64,000 nucleotides of DNA from Pontibacter mangrovi (lineage in GTDB: Bacteria; Bacteroidota; Bacteroidia; Cytophagales; Hymenobacteraceae): the NCBI RefSeq assembly GCF_006385705.1, contig NZ_VFRQ01000008.1, forward strand, positions 1 through 64,000. Direction: 5' to 3'. The translations under genes and the position numbers were made by a program. The notes beneath the pieces are model-generated. The model did not search any database, had not been told where the DNA came from, and was given only the letters and a program-made list of their open reading frames with translations. Of the stretch, positions 34,197 to 43,385 are shown in pieces (the stretch's first letter is position 1; each line of letters begins with the position of its first letter).

Positions 34197-35588
34197 CTAC
34201 TTTAGCTCATCCAGCACCTGGTACATTTTTTTAACCACCGAAGCGGCCGAGCCGTTGTAGTTGTTCACCAGAAACGAGAAAACGTACTCCCGGCCGTCCT
34301 TGCCTTTGTGGTAGCCGCAGTAGCCCTTTACGCCACGGATGGTGCCGCTTTTCATTTTCATGCCGTTGTACACGGGCAGCGACGTATAAAACCCCTGAAA
34401 CCACGGCTGCGACCTGGCATGCTGCAGCAGTTGTACCTGGGCATGCGTGGTGACGCGGTTTAGCGGCGACAGCCCCGATCCGTCAACCATACTCAGCTCC
34501 GTTTCCGGGATGCCGCGCTGCTTCCAGTAAGCCCGAATTTCTTTTAGGCCGTTACCTGTCTGGCTGTCAGAAGTATGCTTATAGGCGATGGTTTTCGTCA
34601 GGGCCTCACCATAGAGATTTATACTTTTGCGGTTGAACCAATAAATGATGCTGTCCAGTGGCGGCGAGGTTACGGTGTGAAAAACGGTGTATCCGTTCGG
34701 CAGCGGATTGTTTTGCGCCGCGGGTTGCTGCGGCAGCTTGATCTTGAGCGTTTGCAGCGTATCGGATAAAGTGCCTATGAACTGGCGTGCCGCAGAGGGC
34801 ATGGCACCCGATATTTTAAAGCTGCTTTCGTTTACCGGAATTGTGCCCCGAATGGTGGCGGTTGGGGTGCTGAGCGGAAAGTAGATGTAGGCATTGTCGC
34901 CGGTACCCGCTGCTGCCGATGTCAGCTCCGAGTGCAGGCCGTAGCCATTCAGTTCCGGCACCGTCTTCACCACCGCCACCGGGTCGCCAATGCGCGCGCC
35001 GGATCTCAGAATCACGTCGTACTGGTTTTCGCGCCAGTTCAGTTTGGCCGGCCCGGCCCCGTAGTAGTTGGCGATGTCCTGCCACATCCAGCCATCGGGC
35101 ACGGTTTCATCGTTCCAGCCATTGTTGTCTATGGTCACCTGGCTAAACGATTTCAGGCCCGTCCGCTGCAGCGACTTGGTGAGCCCCGCCAGCACCTGGT
35201 CTTCTTTGGTTTGGTCCCAGCGCCAGCTGCCAAAGGTCGGATCGCCGGAAGGAAGTATGATCAGCTCGTTGTTGCCTTTGCTCTTGCGGTAGGCAAACTT
35301 TGTTTCATACTTAAAATCCCTGCCCAGCAGCTCGTAGGCGCTGATGCTGGTGATTATTTTCTGAGTAGAGGCTGGCGCCAGCCCCACCTGGCTGTTCCTT
35401 TCAAATACAACTTCACCGGTTTTCGCGTCAATGATGTAGAGCGAGGAAATGGCGTTCTGCAACTGTGGGTCCTGCTCAAACTTCTGGAAGGCAGCGGCTA
35501 TTTTTGATGGCACCGTCTGCGACCAGGCAAGCGTATGGAGCATCAAAAAGGCTAGAAAAAGGGTGACTTTGGGTGTAGCGTGTTTCAT
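34197..35588 (-). CDS. dacB: D-alanyl-D-alanine carboxypeptidase / endopeptidase (PBP4 type)
   Basis: Starting at ATG 35586-35588, the 463-residue precursor has a signal peptide (KVTLFLAFLMLHTLAWSQ). The active-site motifs of class-C penicillin-binding proteins are present: SxxK as STQK in LAPASTQKIITSISAYELLG, an SGN-like SGL in MVDGSGLSPLNRVTTH, and KSGT in MKMKSGTIRGVKGY. A long inserted domain between SxxK and the second motif, with WRWDQTKEDQ and GWMWQDIANYYGAGPAKL, is typical of DacB. It should trim or cut peptidoglycan peptides in the periplasm. It is a single gene. Confidence 0.93.
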   Translation of the reverse strand: MKHATPKVTLFLAFLMLHTLAWSQTVPSKIAAAFQKFEQDPQLQNAISSLYIIDAKTGEVVFERNSQVGLAPASTQKIITSISAYELLGRDFKYETKFAYRKSKGNNELIILPSGDPTFGSWRWDQTKEDQVLAGLTKSLQRTGLKSFSQVTIDNNGWNDETVPDGWMWQDIANYYGAGPAKLNWRENQYDVILRSGARIGDPVAVVKTVPELNGYGLHSELTSAAAGTGDNAYIYFPLSTPTATIRGTIPVNESSFKISGAMPSAARQFIGTLSDTLQTLKIKLPQQPAAQNNPLPNGYTVFHTVTSPPLDSIIYWFNRKSINLYGEALTKTIAYKHTSDSQTGNGLKEIRAYWKQRGIPETELSMVDGSGLSPLNRVTTHAQVQLLQHARSQPWFQGFYTSLPVYNGMKMKSGTIRGVKGYCGYHKGKDGREYVFSFLVNNYNGSAASVVKKMYQVLDELK

Positions 35589-35663
35589 AGCCAAAATTTA
35601 AGCATTTCAGCTGATTTATACCTATCCCGCGCCTGATTCAGCTCACTTATCCCTGCCAAAGAC

Positions 35664-35700
35664 AAAAAAAAACAGCCGCTTGGGTTTAACAAGCGGCTGC
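35664..35700 (-). terminator. terminator with T-run
   Basis: On the minus strand CAGCCGCTT pairs with AAGCGGCTG around a 9-base loop and is followed by nine T (35664-35672 on the plus strand are A). It terminates the disordered-protein gene that ends at 35726. Confidence 0.85.
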
Positions 35701-35725
35701 TCCTGATTAAAGTATAAAGTATGAA

Positions 35726-36415
35726 TTACCAGTTCTGGCGTCTGTTGCGGTTGCGCTCGTTATAGCGGCGCTCGTCCTCTTCCTTGCGGTAGTCCCTGTT
35801 GCCGTAGGCGCTGCGCAGGCGGTCTTCGTCGCGGTTGTTATAGCCTGTGGTGCCATAGCCAGTGCTGCCGAAGTCGCGGTAGCCGCGGTCGTAGCCGGTG
35901 TTTTCACGGCCGGGGTTTCCGAAGCGTTGGTTGCCCTGGAACCCTTCGTCATAGCGGCGCTGATAGCCTTGGCTTCTGTCTTCATTCACGTAGCCCCCGT
36001 CGCTGGTGCGCCCAAAGCTGTCGCTGAAGCGGTGTCCGCGGTTGCGCTCCGCATCGCCGTAGGCATTGTACTGCCTGCTGTCAGGCCAGTTACCCCTGTC
36101 GTGCTGCGTGATGCGCGGTCCCTCTTGGCCAGACATGCCATAGTAGGAATGGCCGTAGGCGGAGCCTCCGCCCCTATAGCTGCCGCCTTCGCCGTAGCGG
36201 GTGCCGCGGCTCATGTCGCCGTAGGCGCGCGCGGCATTAGAGGCATCATCGCCATGGCGGCGCTCGTCTCGTGCATACCTGTCGCTGCCGAAGTGCCCTC
36301 CCGGGTTATAGCGTGAAAGGCTGTTCCGGTTGCCGGTCAGCGGGTTGCCGTGCTCGTCGAAGTCGGCATAGTGATTTTTGCGCAGGTTGTCGTCGTTTTC
36401 ATAGTCTCGGTTCAT
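35726..36415 (-). CDS. Arg/Tyr/Gly-rich intrinsically disordered protein, second copy
   Basis: The 229-residue protein is similar in style to 20702-21265: it is rich in Arg, Tyr, Gly, Asn, Asp and Ser, and poor in Leu, Ile and Val. Segments include SRYNPGGHFGSDRYARDERR, GSYRGGGSAYGHSYYGMSGQ and RYNERNRNRRQNW at the end. The N-terminus MNRDYENDDNLRKNHYADFD contains the phrase DEHGNPLTG, unusual for simple-sequence protein and perhaps a small folded motif. It has a good terminator. Likely role: stress-linked, disordered scaffold; this is inference. Confidence 0.72.
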   Translation of the reverse strand: MNRDYENDDNLRKNHYADFDEHGNPLTGNRNSLSRYNPGGHFGSDRYARDERRHGDDASNAARAYGDMSRGTRYGEGGSYRGGGSAYGHSYYGMSGQEGPRITQHDRGNWPDSRQYNAYGDAERNRGHRFSDSFGRTSDGGYVNEDRSQGYQRRYDEGFQGNQRFGNPGRENTGYDRGYRDFGSTGYGTTGYNNRDEDRLRSAYGNRDYRKEEDERRYNERNRNRRQNW

Positions 36416-36520
36416 AGCGTCAGTTTTTAAGGTTTTATACTTTTCCTACTAACGCAGCGGGCCGACACTTGTTCTTTTGACGCCGCATCTGCCTAAACGC
36501 CAACAGGTTTATACTTGCCG

Positions 36521-37078
36521 CTATAGCTTGTGTAACTGGAAGTAGCCCAGGTGCAGATCGTCTTCTGCGGTGCTGTCGGTTTTGGTAACCTGCAGGCTAT
36601 ACTTCTGCTTCACGGCTTCGGGCAAAATATCCTCCACCTTGTAGATGTCATCCACATCCACGCCAAACTTATCATCGATGTGCGAGGTGGCGCCTTTAAA
36701 GCCGGTGTGCTTGTAAAAGGCTGTCTGTTTGGCCTGTTTCACGGCTCCGGCGGTATCTGGGGCTACGGCCAGCATCTTGTAATGGAACTCATCAAACTCA
36801 CCCGGCTTATAGCCACCCAGGTTCAGGAAGAAAAGTTTATCCGCTGCCTCGGCTGCCTGCGCTTTGGGCACTACAGTTATACGATGGCCGTTTACCTGCG
36901 TCACTTCGCGCCAGGCATCTATGTGGATTTTGTCTTTAGCCTCTGGCCAGAAAGCCTTGATTTCCGGTACCATGTCTTTCACCGTCTCGGCCAGGCTGAA
37001 GAAGATGTCGTGCTGCTCGGTGTTTCTGCCGGGGGGCGTGCAGCCCAGCATCAGCATAAAGAGTTTAGGTGTTTGCAT
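36521..37078 (-). CDS. DUF1543-domain protein
   Basis: I start it at ATG 37076-37078 (MQTPKLFMLMLGCTPPGRNT). The 185-residue product shows DUF1543 marks: the opening strand with LGCTPPGRNTEQHDIFF, an IHIDAWREVTQVNGH segment, and the second half repeat LFFLNLGGYKPGEFDEFHYK. It has no signal peptide. The family's function is unknown. The longer frame start (37108) adds ten residues without homology signs. It has no operon partner. Confidence 0.82.
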   Translation of the reverse strand: MQTPKLFMLMLGCTPPGRNTEQHDIFFSLAETVKDMVPEIKAFWPEAKDKIHIDAWREVTQVNGHRITVVPKAQAAEAADKLFFLNLGGYKPGEFDEFHYKMLAVAPDTAGAVKQAKQTAFYKHTGFKGATSHIDDKFGVDVDDIYKVEDILPEAVKQKYSLQVTKTDSTAEDDLHLGYFQLHKL

Positions 37079-37196
37079 ACGGCAAGATAGGCAAACCAAG
37101 TATAGCATCCACCTCAGCCAGCTACCCGCCTCAATAAATCATGTTTCGCTCGCCATTTCCGGGTAGTACATTTTTCCGAAGAATGGTAAAGTATAC

Positions 37197-39623
37197 TTAA
37201 TCAAACCTGAGGTTGGCAACCGGATTGGCGGAAGCAGCTTTGAGCGCCTGGTAGCTAACAGTTAGGAAGGCCACTGCCGCTGCCGTTGCCCCAGCTGCCA
37301 AAAACACCCACACCGGCATCTCGATACGATAGGCAAAGTTTTGCAGCCACTGGCTCATGGCATACCAGGCTAGCGGGAAGGCGATAAGTGCGGCAATGAT
37401 AACCAGCACCAGAAACTCTTTGGAAAGCAGCGCCACGATGGAAGCGTTTTCTGCTCCCAGCACTTTGCGGATTCCGATCTCTTTTTTCCGGCGCTCTGCG
37501 GCATAGGCAGCCAACCCAAACAAGCCCAGGCAGGCCACAAAAATAGCGATGCCGGTAAATATCCAGAGCAGTGTTTTCAGCTTGTCCTCAGCCTTATACA
37601 TTTTATCAAAGTTCTCATCCATAAACACATACTCAATAGGGTAGTCCGGTGAGAACTGGCACCATACTTTCTTTACCTGCTCAATGGTGCCGGCTATAGC
37701 TGAACCGTCCAGTTTCACGGCCACTTTCCAATAAGCGTCCGGAAAGATCTGCAGCACCGTCGGCTCCACCTTTTCATACAGGCTCTTGAAGTGGAAGTCC
37801 TTTACCACGCCAATGATCTTGCCTTCTTTCAGAGAATCTGTGAATTCTTTATTCCAAACCGGCCAAAGCAAAGGCTGTCCTATGGCTTTTTCAGGGGAAC
37901 CGTAGCCCAGCTCTTTCACCGCCGTTTCGTTGATCATGAACGCATGGTCGGCATCAGTGGCATACTTTTTAGAGAAATCCCTTCCGGCAATCACTTTTAC
38001 ATCCAACATCTTAATGTAGTCAAAATCTACCATTAACATCGATGTACCGTGGTGTACTCTTTCACCGTTTTTAGGCACAATAATCCGGTCGCCAGCGGTG
38101 GCATCACCCGGGAAACCATATCCTATAGATACATTTTTTACACCTGGTGCTTTCGTTAATTCATTCTTAAAGGTCTCATAGTTCTCGAACATGTTATCGC
38201 CGCGCAGCTGGAAGAACATGATCTGGTCTTTGTTAAAGCCGAGGTCTTTGTCGTGCAGGTAGGACACCTGCCTGAACACTATGAAAGCGCAGATGATCAG
38301 AAAAATAGACAGGGCAAACTGTAGCACGATCAGCCCATGGCGCAGCCACTGTATCCGCCACACGCTGGTGTCTACCACCACGGCACTCTTCAGCACTTTA
38401 ACCGGCTGGAAACCCGACAAAACCAGCGCCGGATAAAAACCCGCCAGGATGCCTACCACCACGGTTAAGGCCAGCAGCAGCAACAGCAGCGAAGGGCTGG
38501 TGAAGATATTGAAGGCCATTTGCTTGCCGGTGAAGGCATTGAGCGAGGGCAGCAGCAGCGAGGTTAGCGCGGCCGCGAAGATGACGCTGATGAGCGTGAG
38601 CAGCAGGGTCTCAGTCAGGAACTGCACTACCAGTTGGCTGCGGCTGGCGCCCACGGCTTTTCTTACCCCCACCTCCTTGGCCCGCTGCACCGACTTGGCC
38701 GTGGCCAGGTTTACGAAGTTAAAGCAGGCAATCAGAAGTATAAAAACCGCAATTACACTTAAGGCCTTTACATACGTGATGTTTCCCCGGATTGCCTGGT
38801 CATACTTAAAGCTGGCAGAATGCAGGTATACTTCCTTGAGTGGCTGCAGGAAGGGCAGGTAGTCGAAAGGCTTATTGTTGTCCGGATCGATCTGCTTTTT
38901 AACAAGATCACGGAATTTTGCCTGCACTAACGCTGGATCTGTCCCTGGCTTAAGCTTAACATAAGTATAAAACTGTTGCCAACCCCAATTATTCATCCGC
39001 TCTGCTGTAAACCCTGTAGCCTTCAGCGAGATCACAAAGTTTACCGGCAAATGAAACTTCTCTTGGGTAGTGAATACGCCTCTTACTATGTAGGGCTCCT
39101 TATTAACCATTACCTGTTTGCCTACAGGATTTGAATCGCCAAAGACCCTGTCAGAAAACTTATCTGATATGACGATGGAAGAAGGATCAGCCAGGGCTTT
39201 TTCAGAAGATCCATATTTAAATGGCAACTGAAATACTTCGAAAAAAGTAGGATCGGCATAGAAGCTCCCGTTTTCGTAGATCTTCTTCTCCCCTGCCTCT
39301 ACCAGGTTGTTGGCATCAAACTGGACCATAAGTATCCGTGCGATCTTCTCTACTTCAGGAAAATTTTGCTCTAAAGTGGTTCCAAATGGCGGAGGCACAG
39401 GCGCTATACTTTCACTGGTTCCACTTTCTGATCTTGTGTTATAGATGCGGTAGATGCGATCCCCGTCAGGCAGGAACTTATCATACTGCAGTTCGTCGTG
39501 CACAAACAGGCCGATGAGCAGGCAGGCAGTAAGGCCCAGCCCCAAGCCGGCAATATTGATCATGGAGAAGGCCTTGTGGCGGATCAGGTTTCGGTAGGCG
39601 GTTTTAAGGTAGTTCCTTAACAT
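37197..39623 (-). CDS. FtsX/MacB-type ABC transporter permease, two-domain
   Basis: Starting at ATG 39621-39623 (MLRNYLKTAYRNLIRHKAFS), this 808-residue permease has the arrangement of Bacteroidota 'ABC transporter permease' proteins with two MacB_PCD-FtsX repeats. There is one helix near 20-40 (SMINIAGLGLGLTACLLIGL), a periplasmic domain, three helices around 265-400, and a second cycle with the last FtsX motif ALKAASANPVANLRFD. No ATPase is encoded with it; such permeases often use a LolD-like ATPase from elsewhere. It is divergent from an NtrC-type regulator and has a sigma-54 promoter with tandem regulator sites upstream. Confidence 0.92.
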   Translation of the reverse strand: MLRNYLKTAYRNLIRHKAFSMINIAGLGLGLTACLLIGLFVHDELQYDKFLPDGDRIYRIYNTRSESGTSESIAPVPPPFGTTLEQNFPEVEKIARILMVQFDANNLVEAGEKKIYENGSFYADPTFFEVFQLPFKYGSSEKALADPSSIVISDKFSDRVFGDSNPVGKQVMVNKEPYIVRGVFTTQEKFHLPVNFVISLKATGFTAERMNNWGWQQFYTYVKLKPGTDPALVQAKFRDLVKKQIDPDNNKPFDYLPFLQPLKEVYLHSASFKYDQAIRGNITYVKALSVIAVFILLIACFNFVNLATAKSVQRAKEVGVRKAVGASRSQLVVQFLTETLLLTLISVIFAAALTSLLLPSLNAFTGKQMAFNIFTSPSLLLLLLALTVVVGILAGFYPALVLSGFQPVKVLKSAVVVDTSVWRIQWLRHGLIVLQFALSIFLIICAFIVFRQVSYLHDKDLGFNKDQIMFFQLRGDNMFENYETFKNELTKAPGVKNVSIGYGFPGDATAGDRIIVPKNGERVHHGTSMLMVDFDYIKMLDVKVIAGRDFSKKYATDADHAFMINETAVKELGYGSPEKAIGQPLLWPVWNKEFTDSLKEGKIIGVVKDFHFKSLYEKVEPTVLQIFPDAYWKVAVKLDGSAIAGTIEQVKKVWCQFSPDYPIEYVFMDENFDKMYKAEDKLKTLLWIFTGIAIFVACLGLFGLAAYAAERRKKEIGIRKVLGAENASIVALLSKEFLVLVIIAALIAFPLAWYAMSQWLQNFAYRIEMPVWVFLAAGATAAAVAFLTVSYQALKAASANPVANLRFD

Positions 39624-39703
39624 AGTTTTACGAAATAAGAGCTTTGACTGTAACAGCAGTGTAAGCGCAGCCTGTTTGCGCCCATCCGCCACAAAGCTGG
39701 CTT

Positions 39704-39718
39704 GCACACGCAGTGCCA
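39704..39718 (-). promoter_or_regulatory. sigma-54 promoter of the permease gene
   Basis: On the minus strand TGGCACTGCGTGTGC matches the -24/-12 consensus TGGCAC-N5-TTGC at all but one position, with GG and GC at the right spacing. The start site would lie near 39692, about 70 bases before the permease ATG. Confidence 0.75.
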
Positions 39719-39772
39719 AAACAAAACAACCTTGTTAATCAGCGTTTTATAGCGTATTTATACTTATACGCC

Positions 39773-39807
39773 GTGCAAAATCGCGCAGCAGGTGTGCGAA
39801 ATCGCAC
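39773..39807. promoter_or_regulatory. tandem upstream activator sites
   Basis: The perfect dyad GTGCGAAATCGCAC (39794-39807) and its near-copy GTGCAAAATCGCGC (39773-39786) are 21 bases apart, or two helix turns. They lie about 87 and 108 bases upstream of the predicted sigma-54 start, the usual place for NtrC-type activator sites. The regulator gene starts at 39905, so it may bind here. Confidence 0.7.
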
Positions 39808-39824
39808 GCTTCTACTGCTGCAAA

Positions 39825-39840
39825 AGCATCTGCAGATGCT
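39825..39840. promoter_or_regulatory. 16-bp perfect palindrome
   Basis: AGCATCTGCAGATGCT is a perfect palindrome between the tandem activator sites and the regulator gene. A further dyad, TTATGTT facing AACATAA (39882-39900), lies just before the ATG. Either could be an operator for the regulator operon. Confidence 0.4.
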
Positions 39841-39904
39841 TGTAATCAGCAGGTTGTATGAGTGGCACAATTATAGTTTATTTATGTTCTATAAACATAA
39901 GTGT

Positions 39905-41269
39905 ATGCAGTTAAAAAAGGCCTCTGTACTGGTAGTAGATGATGACACCGATGTGCTGACCGCTGTCCGGCTGCTGCTGCGGCCCCATGTGCGGGATATC
40001 GCGGTGGAGAAAAACCCAGATGCCCTCCCGGCCCTGCTCCGGCAGCAAGGCTTCGACCTAGTGTTGCTGGACATGAACTTTAAGAGCGCCCTGAACACAG
40101 GCAACGAAGGTTTGTACTGGCTCCGGAAAATCAAGGAGCTGAAACCCGAGGTGGCGGTGATCATGATCACGGCCTACGGCGATATCGACCTGGCCATCCG
40201 CTCTCTGAAGGAAGGCGCCGCAGACTTTGTGGTAAAGCCCTGGCACAACGATAAGCTGCTCACGGTTCTGGCTGATGCCGTGGGAAAGAAAAGCAAAGGC
40301 GGCACCGCAAGTGTGGCCGACACCACGACAGCTGATGACTTTTTTGGCGCCGAGCTTTTGGGTACCTCCGAGGCCATGCAGGATATTTTCCTTAAGATCC
40401 GGAAAGTGGCTCCCACCGATGCCAACATTCTGATTCTGGGAGAGAACGGCACTGGAAAGGAACTGGTGGCTAAGGCGATTCACCATTACTCCCTCCGGGC
40501 CAGCAAGCCTTTTGTAAAAGTGGATGTGGGCGCCCTGACAGAGTCGCTGTTTGAGAGCGAGCTGTTCGGGCACAAGAAAGGCGCCTTTACCGATGCCCGC
40601 GAAGACCGGGCCGGCAGGTTTGAGGCGGCCAATGGCGGTACGATCTTTCTGGATGAGATCGGCAATATTTCGCTGCACCAGCAGGCCAAACTGCTCAGCG
40701 TGCTGCAAAACCGGCAGGTCATCCGCCTGGGCACCAACGAGCCGGTGAACATAGACGTGCGCCTGCTCTGCGCTACCAACGTGCCGCTGGCCGAGCTGGC
40801 GAACGAGTCCCGTTTCCGCAAGGACCTCATCTACCGTATCAACACCGTGGAGATCACCATCCCGCCGCTGCGAAAAAGAGGCAACGACATTATACTTCTG
40901 GCCCGGCATTTTGCCACCGTATACGCCGATAAGTACATGAAGCCGGTGCCTGAACTCAGCAAACCCGCCCTCGAAAAGCTGATGACCTACCACTACCCCG
41001 GCAATGTGCGGGAGCTGCAGTATGCCATCGAACGCGCCGTGATCATGGCCGACAGTTCTGTGCTGCAGGCCGATGATATTCTTTTCTCGCCTATAGAGGC
41101 TGCCCCCGCGGAGGAAAAGCTGGCAGAGGAAAGCAACCTGGAGGAACTGGAGCGGACCACCATCAACCGGGTGCTGCAAAAGCACGGCGGCAACCTCACC
41201 AGGGCATCCAAAGAGCTGGGCATTACCCGCACCGCCCTCTACAGACGGTTAAGCAAGTATGGGCTCTAA
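39905..41269 (+). CDS. NtrC-type sigma-54-dependent response regulator
   Basis: I start it at ATG 39905 (MQLKKASVLVVDDDTDVLTA); the frame upstream lacks receiver homology. The 454-residue product has a receiver domain with the acidic pair VDDD and the phospho-Asp in LVLLDMNF, then Lys in VKPWHN. The AAA+ domain has Walker A GENGTGKE, the sigma-54 contact loop as GAFTDA (a known variant of GAFTGA), and Walker B GGTIFLDEIG. It ends with a Fis-type HTH (NLTRASKELGITRTALYRRL). It overlaps the kinase gene by 11 bases. A sigma-54 promoter faces the divergent permease gene. Confidence 0.95.
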   Translation: MQLKKASVLVVDDDTDVLTAVRLLLRPHVRDIAVEKNPDALPALLRQQGFDLVLLDMNFKSALNTGNEGLYWLRKIKELKPEVAVIMITAYGDIDLAIRSLKEGAADFVVKPWHNDKLLTVLADAVGKKSKGGTASVADTTTADDFFGAELLGTSEAMQDIFLKIRKVAPTDANILILGENGTGKELVAKAIHHYSLRASKPFVKVDVGALTESLFESELFGHKKGAFTDAREDRAGRFEAANGGTIFLDEIGNISLHQQAKLLSVLQNRQVIRLGTNEPVNIDVRLLCATNVPLAELANESRFRKDLIYRINTVEITIPPLRKRGNDIILLARHFATVYADKYMKPVPELSKPALEKLMTYHYPGNVRELQYAIERAVIMADSSVLQADDILFSPIEAAPAEEKLAEESNLEELERTTINRVLQKHGGNLTRASKELGITRTALYRRLSKYGL

Positions 41270-42629
41270 CGGTTTTGACTGGCGCATCGTGCTGCGGGTG
41301 GCCTTCCTCCTTATCACCCTGAGCACCCCGGCCATTGTCATCCAGCATGGTTGGTCGGAGGCGCTGGTGTTTATGCTTCCCATCATAGTCTACCAGGTGG
41401 CTGACCTGATCCGCTACGTCAGGAAGGCGCAGGAGGAGCTGAGCCAGTTCATTGAATCGGTGCACTACCGTGATTTCTCCCGCTACTACAACGAACACTA
41501 TTCCAATGCCGGGCTGCAGCTGCTGCACAAGGGTTTTAATGAGATCAACGCTACCCTTAAAAGCATAAACAAGGAGAAAGAAAGCCAGCACCTGCACCTG
41601 CAGAAGATCATGGAGCTGGTGGAAACCGGCATCCTCTCTTATGATACCGACAGCGGCGAGGTGGTGCTGATGAACGACTCCCTGAAAAAACTCCTGCACC
41701 TGCCCTTCATGAAAACGATCCAACACCTGGAGAAGCGGGACCAGGAGCTATACCAGGCCGTGCAGCAGCTGCAGCCCGGTCGCTCTAGAATTGCCACGGC
41801 TTATACTTCTAACTTCGAGAAGAGTACCCTGAAAGTACTCCTCTCGGCCACGGCCTTCCGCAGCGAGGGGCGCACCTATAAGCTGGTGGCTTTCCAGAAC
41901 GTGAGCGAAGCGCTGGACGAAACCGAATCCAGGGCCTGGCAGAAGCTGCTGAACGTGATGACGCACGAGATCATGAACTCGGTGGCTCCCATCGCCTCGC
42001 TGGCCGATACCTTGAAGACCCGCCTGCACGAAACGGCCTCCGCCGGGCCATCGGCACAGGACATGGAGGACTTTGAGGTGAGCGTGAGCACCATTAAGAG
42101 CCGGAGCGAAGGCCTGCTGCGCTTTGCAGAAGTTTACCGTAACCTGAACCGCATCACCAGGCTAAACCTGGCTGATGTGGCGGTAAAAGAGGTGTTTTCT
42201 AACCTGCAGCACCTGATGCACCCGACTATGGCGCAGAAAAACATAGCGCTGGAGATTTCGCTGGAGGACCCAACCCTGCGCCTGCAGGCCGACCGGAACC
42301 TGCTCGACCAGGTGCTGATCAACCTGCTGGTGAATGCGATGGAGGCGGTAAAGGAACAGCCCGAGCCAGTCATTGAGCTGTCGGCTTATACTTCGGGAGA
42401 GAACACGTTTATCAAAGTGGCGGATAACGGCATCGGGATGTCGCGGGAGGTGCAGGAGAAGATCTTTATCCCTTTCTTCAGCACCCGCCGGAACGGCACC
42501 GGCATTGGTCTGAGCCTTTGTAAGCAGATCATCATGCTCCACCGTGGCTCTATTCAGGTGCAGTCGGCGGAGGGGGCGGGCACGGCTTTTCTGCTGCGTT
42601 TTCCCAACAACCCATCGTTTATACTTTAG
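41259..42629 (+). CDS. sensor histidine kinase, partner of the NtrC-type regulator
   Basis: This 456-residue kinase begins with two membrane helices close to the N-terminus (VLRVAFLLITLSTPAIVIQ, then EALVFMLPIIVYQVADLI), leaving almost no periplasmic loop. A PAS-like region follows (about 110-220). The HisKA box is VMTHEIMNSVAPIASLADTL with the phospho-acceptor His. HATPase_c has NLLVNAMEAV, VADNGIGMS and GTGIGLSLCKQII. The start lies inside the end of the regulator gene (11-base overlap), so the two are coupled. As the sensor has little exposed loop, it may sense a membrane or cytoplasmic signal. Confidence 0.94.
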   Translation: MGSNGFDWRIVLRVAFLLITLSTPAIVIQHGWSEALVFMLPIIVYQVADLIRYVRKAQEELSQFIESVHYRDFSRYYNEHYSNAGLQLLHKGFNEINATLKSINKEKESQHLHLQKIMELVETGILSYDTDSGEVVLMNDSLKKLLHLPFMKTIQHLEKRDQELYQAVQQLQPGRSRIATAYTSNFEKSTLKVLLSATAFRSEGRTYKLVAFQNVSEALDETESRAWQKLLNVMTHEIMNSVAPIASLADTLKTRLHETASAGPSAQDMEDFEVSVSTIKSRSEGLLRFAEVYRNLNRITRLNLADVAVKEVFSNLQHLMHPTMAQKNIALEISLEDPTLRLQADRNLLDQVLINLLVNAMEAVKEQPEPVIELSAYTSGENTFIKVADNGIGMSREVQEKIFIPFFSTRRNGTGIGLSLCKQIIMLHRGSIQVQSAEGAGTAFLLRFPNNPSFIL

Positions 42630-42651
42630 CCTATCGCAAGTTTATACCTGC

Positions 42652-42678
42652 TTGGCCATACTTTATTGACTACCTTTG
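42652..42678 (+). promoter_or_regulatory. Bacteroidota-type promoter
   Basis: TTG at 42652-42654 is followed after 16 bases by TACCTTTG at 42671-42678, an exact TAnnTTTG box. The next ATG is at 42701. Confidence 0.55.
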
Positions 42679-42700
42679 CAGCAGCAACGCACACAAGTAT

Positions 42701-43120
42701 ATGAAGCTGATCGGAAACATACGCGACATCAAGCACGCGCGCGAGAACAAGAACCAGGACATTGAACTGCACATCAGCCGGGTGGAGTATATCACGCACA
42801 AAAAGGACGGCCGCTTTTTTCAGCCATTCGACCTGGAGGTGGAGCTGGAGGAGCCAATCATAATTACCGGCGACCGCCTGGCCCGCGTGCAGAACAAGCT
42901 GCTGGAAGAGGGAGAGTATGAGTTTGAGGTGTATGACAAGGAGGACGAGGCGTATGTGCTGAACCCTGACAAGCAGTTATCCCTAAGTATAGAATATGAC
43001 TTTGATGCCGATATCACAATCCTTTCATCGCTGTATTATACTGTCACGGTTTCCAACGAGGAGTTTAAGGAGCTGAAAGCCAAAGCGCACAAAGACCGGA
43101 AAAAGAAAGGCCGCCGCTAA
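42701..43120 (+). CDS. hypothetical protein with basic tail
   Basis: I do not know this 139-residue protein. It opens MKLIGNIRDIKHARENKNQD and is strongly charged, with acidic patches (LEVELEEPII, LEEGEYEFEVYDKEDEAYV). The C-terminus is basic (KAKAHKDRKKKGRR) and might bind nucleic acid. There is no signal or membrane segment. It has its own good promoter. GC content is host-like, and the frame has normal codon use. Confidence 0.7.
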   Translation: MKLIGNIRDIKHARENKNQDIELHISRVEYITHKKDGRFFQPFDLEVELEEPIIITGDRLARVQNKLLEEGEYEFEVYDKEDEAYVLNPDKQLSLSIEYDFDADITILSSLYYTVTVSNEEFKELKAKAHKDRKKKGRR

Positions 43121-43187
43121 GTATAAAGTATGGGCACAGAAGCGCCGGCCAATGTCCAAACCCCTCCGTGCCCGAGACCTTAAAGGT

Positions 43188-43385
43188 TTATTTATTTGTC
43201 CGGCCCAGGTAGATGCCGTAGGCAATTAACCCGGCGGCGGCGGCAAAAATGATGTACTGCTGCTCCTTTACCGTGAGGTTTTTATAGAAGTCTATCCCGC
43301 TCTTGGGGTCCTTTATAATGTCGGCCAGCTGCGAAGGGTTTGAAATAAGGCTGCGGAGCGAGGTATTTGCTAATTCATTTTCCAT
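43188..43385 (-). CDS. small single-span membrane protein
   Basis: With the ATG at 43383-43385 the protein has 65 residues: MENELANTSLRSLISNPSQL, a charged middle DIIKDPKSGIDFY, and a C-terminal hydrophobic helix YIIFAAAAGLIAYGIYLGR. Such small tail-anchored proteins are frequent in the phylum and of unknown role. The frame upstream of this ATG is probably not translated. Confidence is moderate because of the size. Confidence 0.55.
   Translation of the reverse strand: MENELANTSLRSLISNPSQLADIIKDPKSGIDFYKNLTVKEQQYIIFAAAAGLIAYGIYLGRTNK

Noticed and set aside
39858..39880. second sigma-54 promoter facing the NtrC-type regulator gene
   Set aside because: TGGCAC is present (AGTGGCACAATTATAGTT), but the -12 part reads TAGT instead of TTGC and the GC is missing, so I do not call it.
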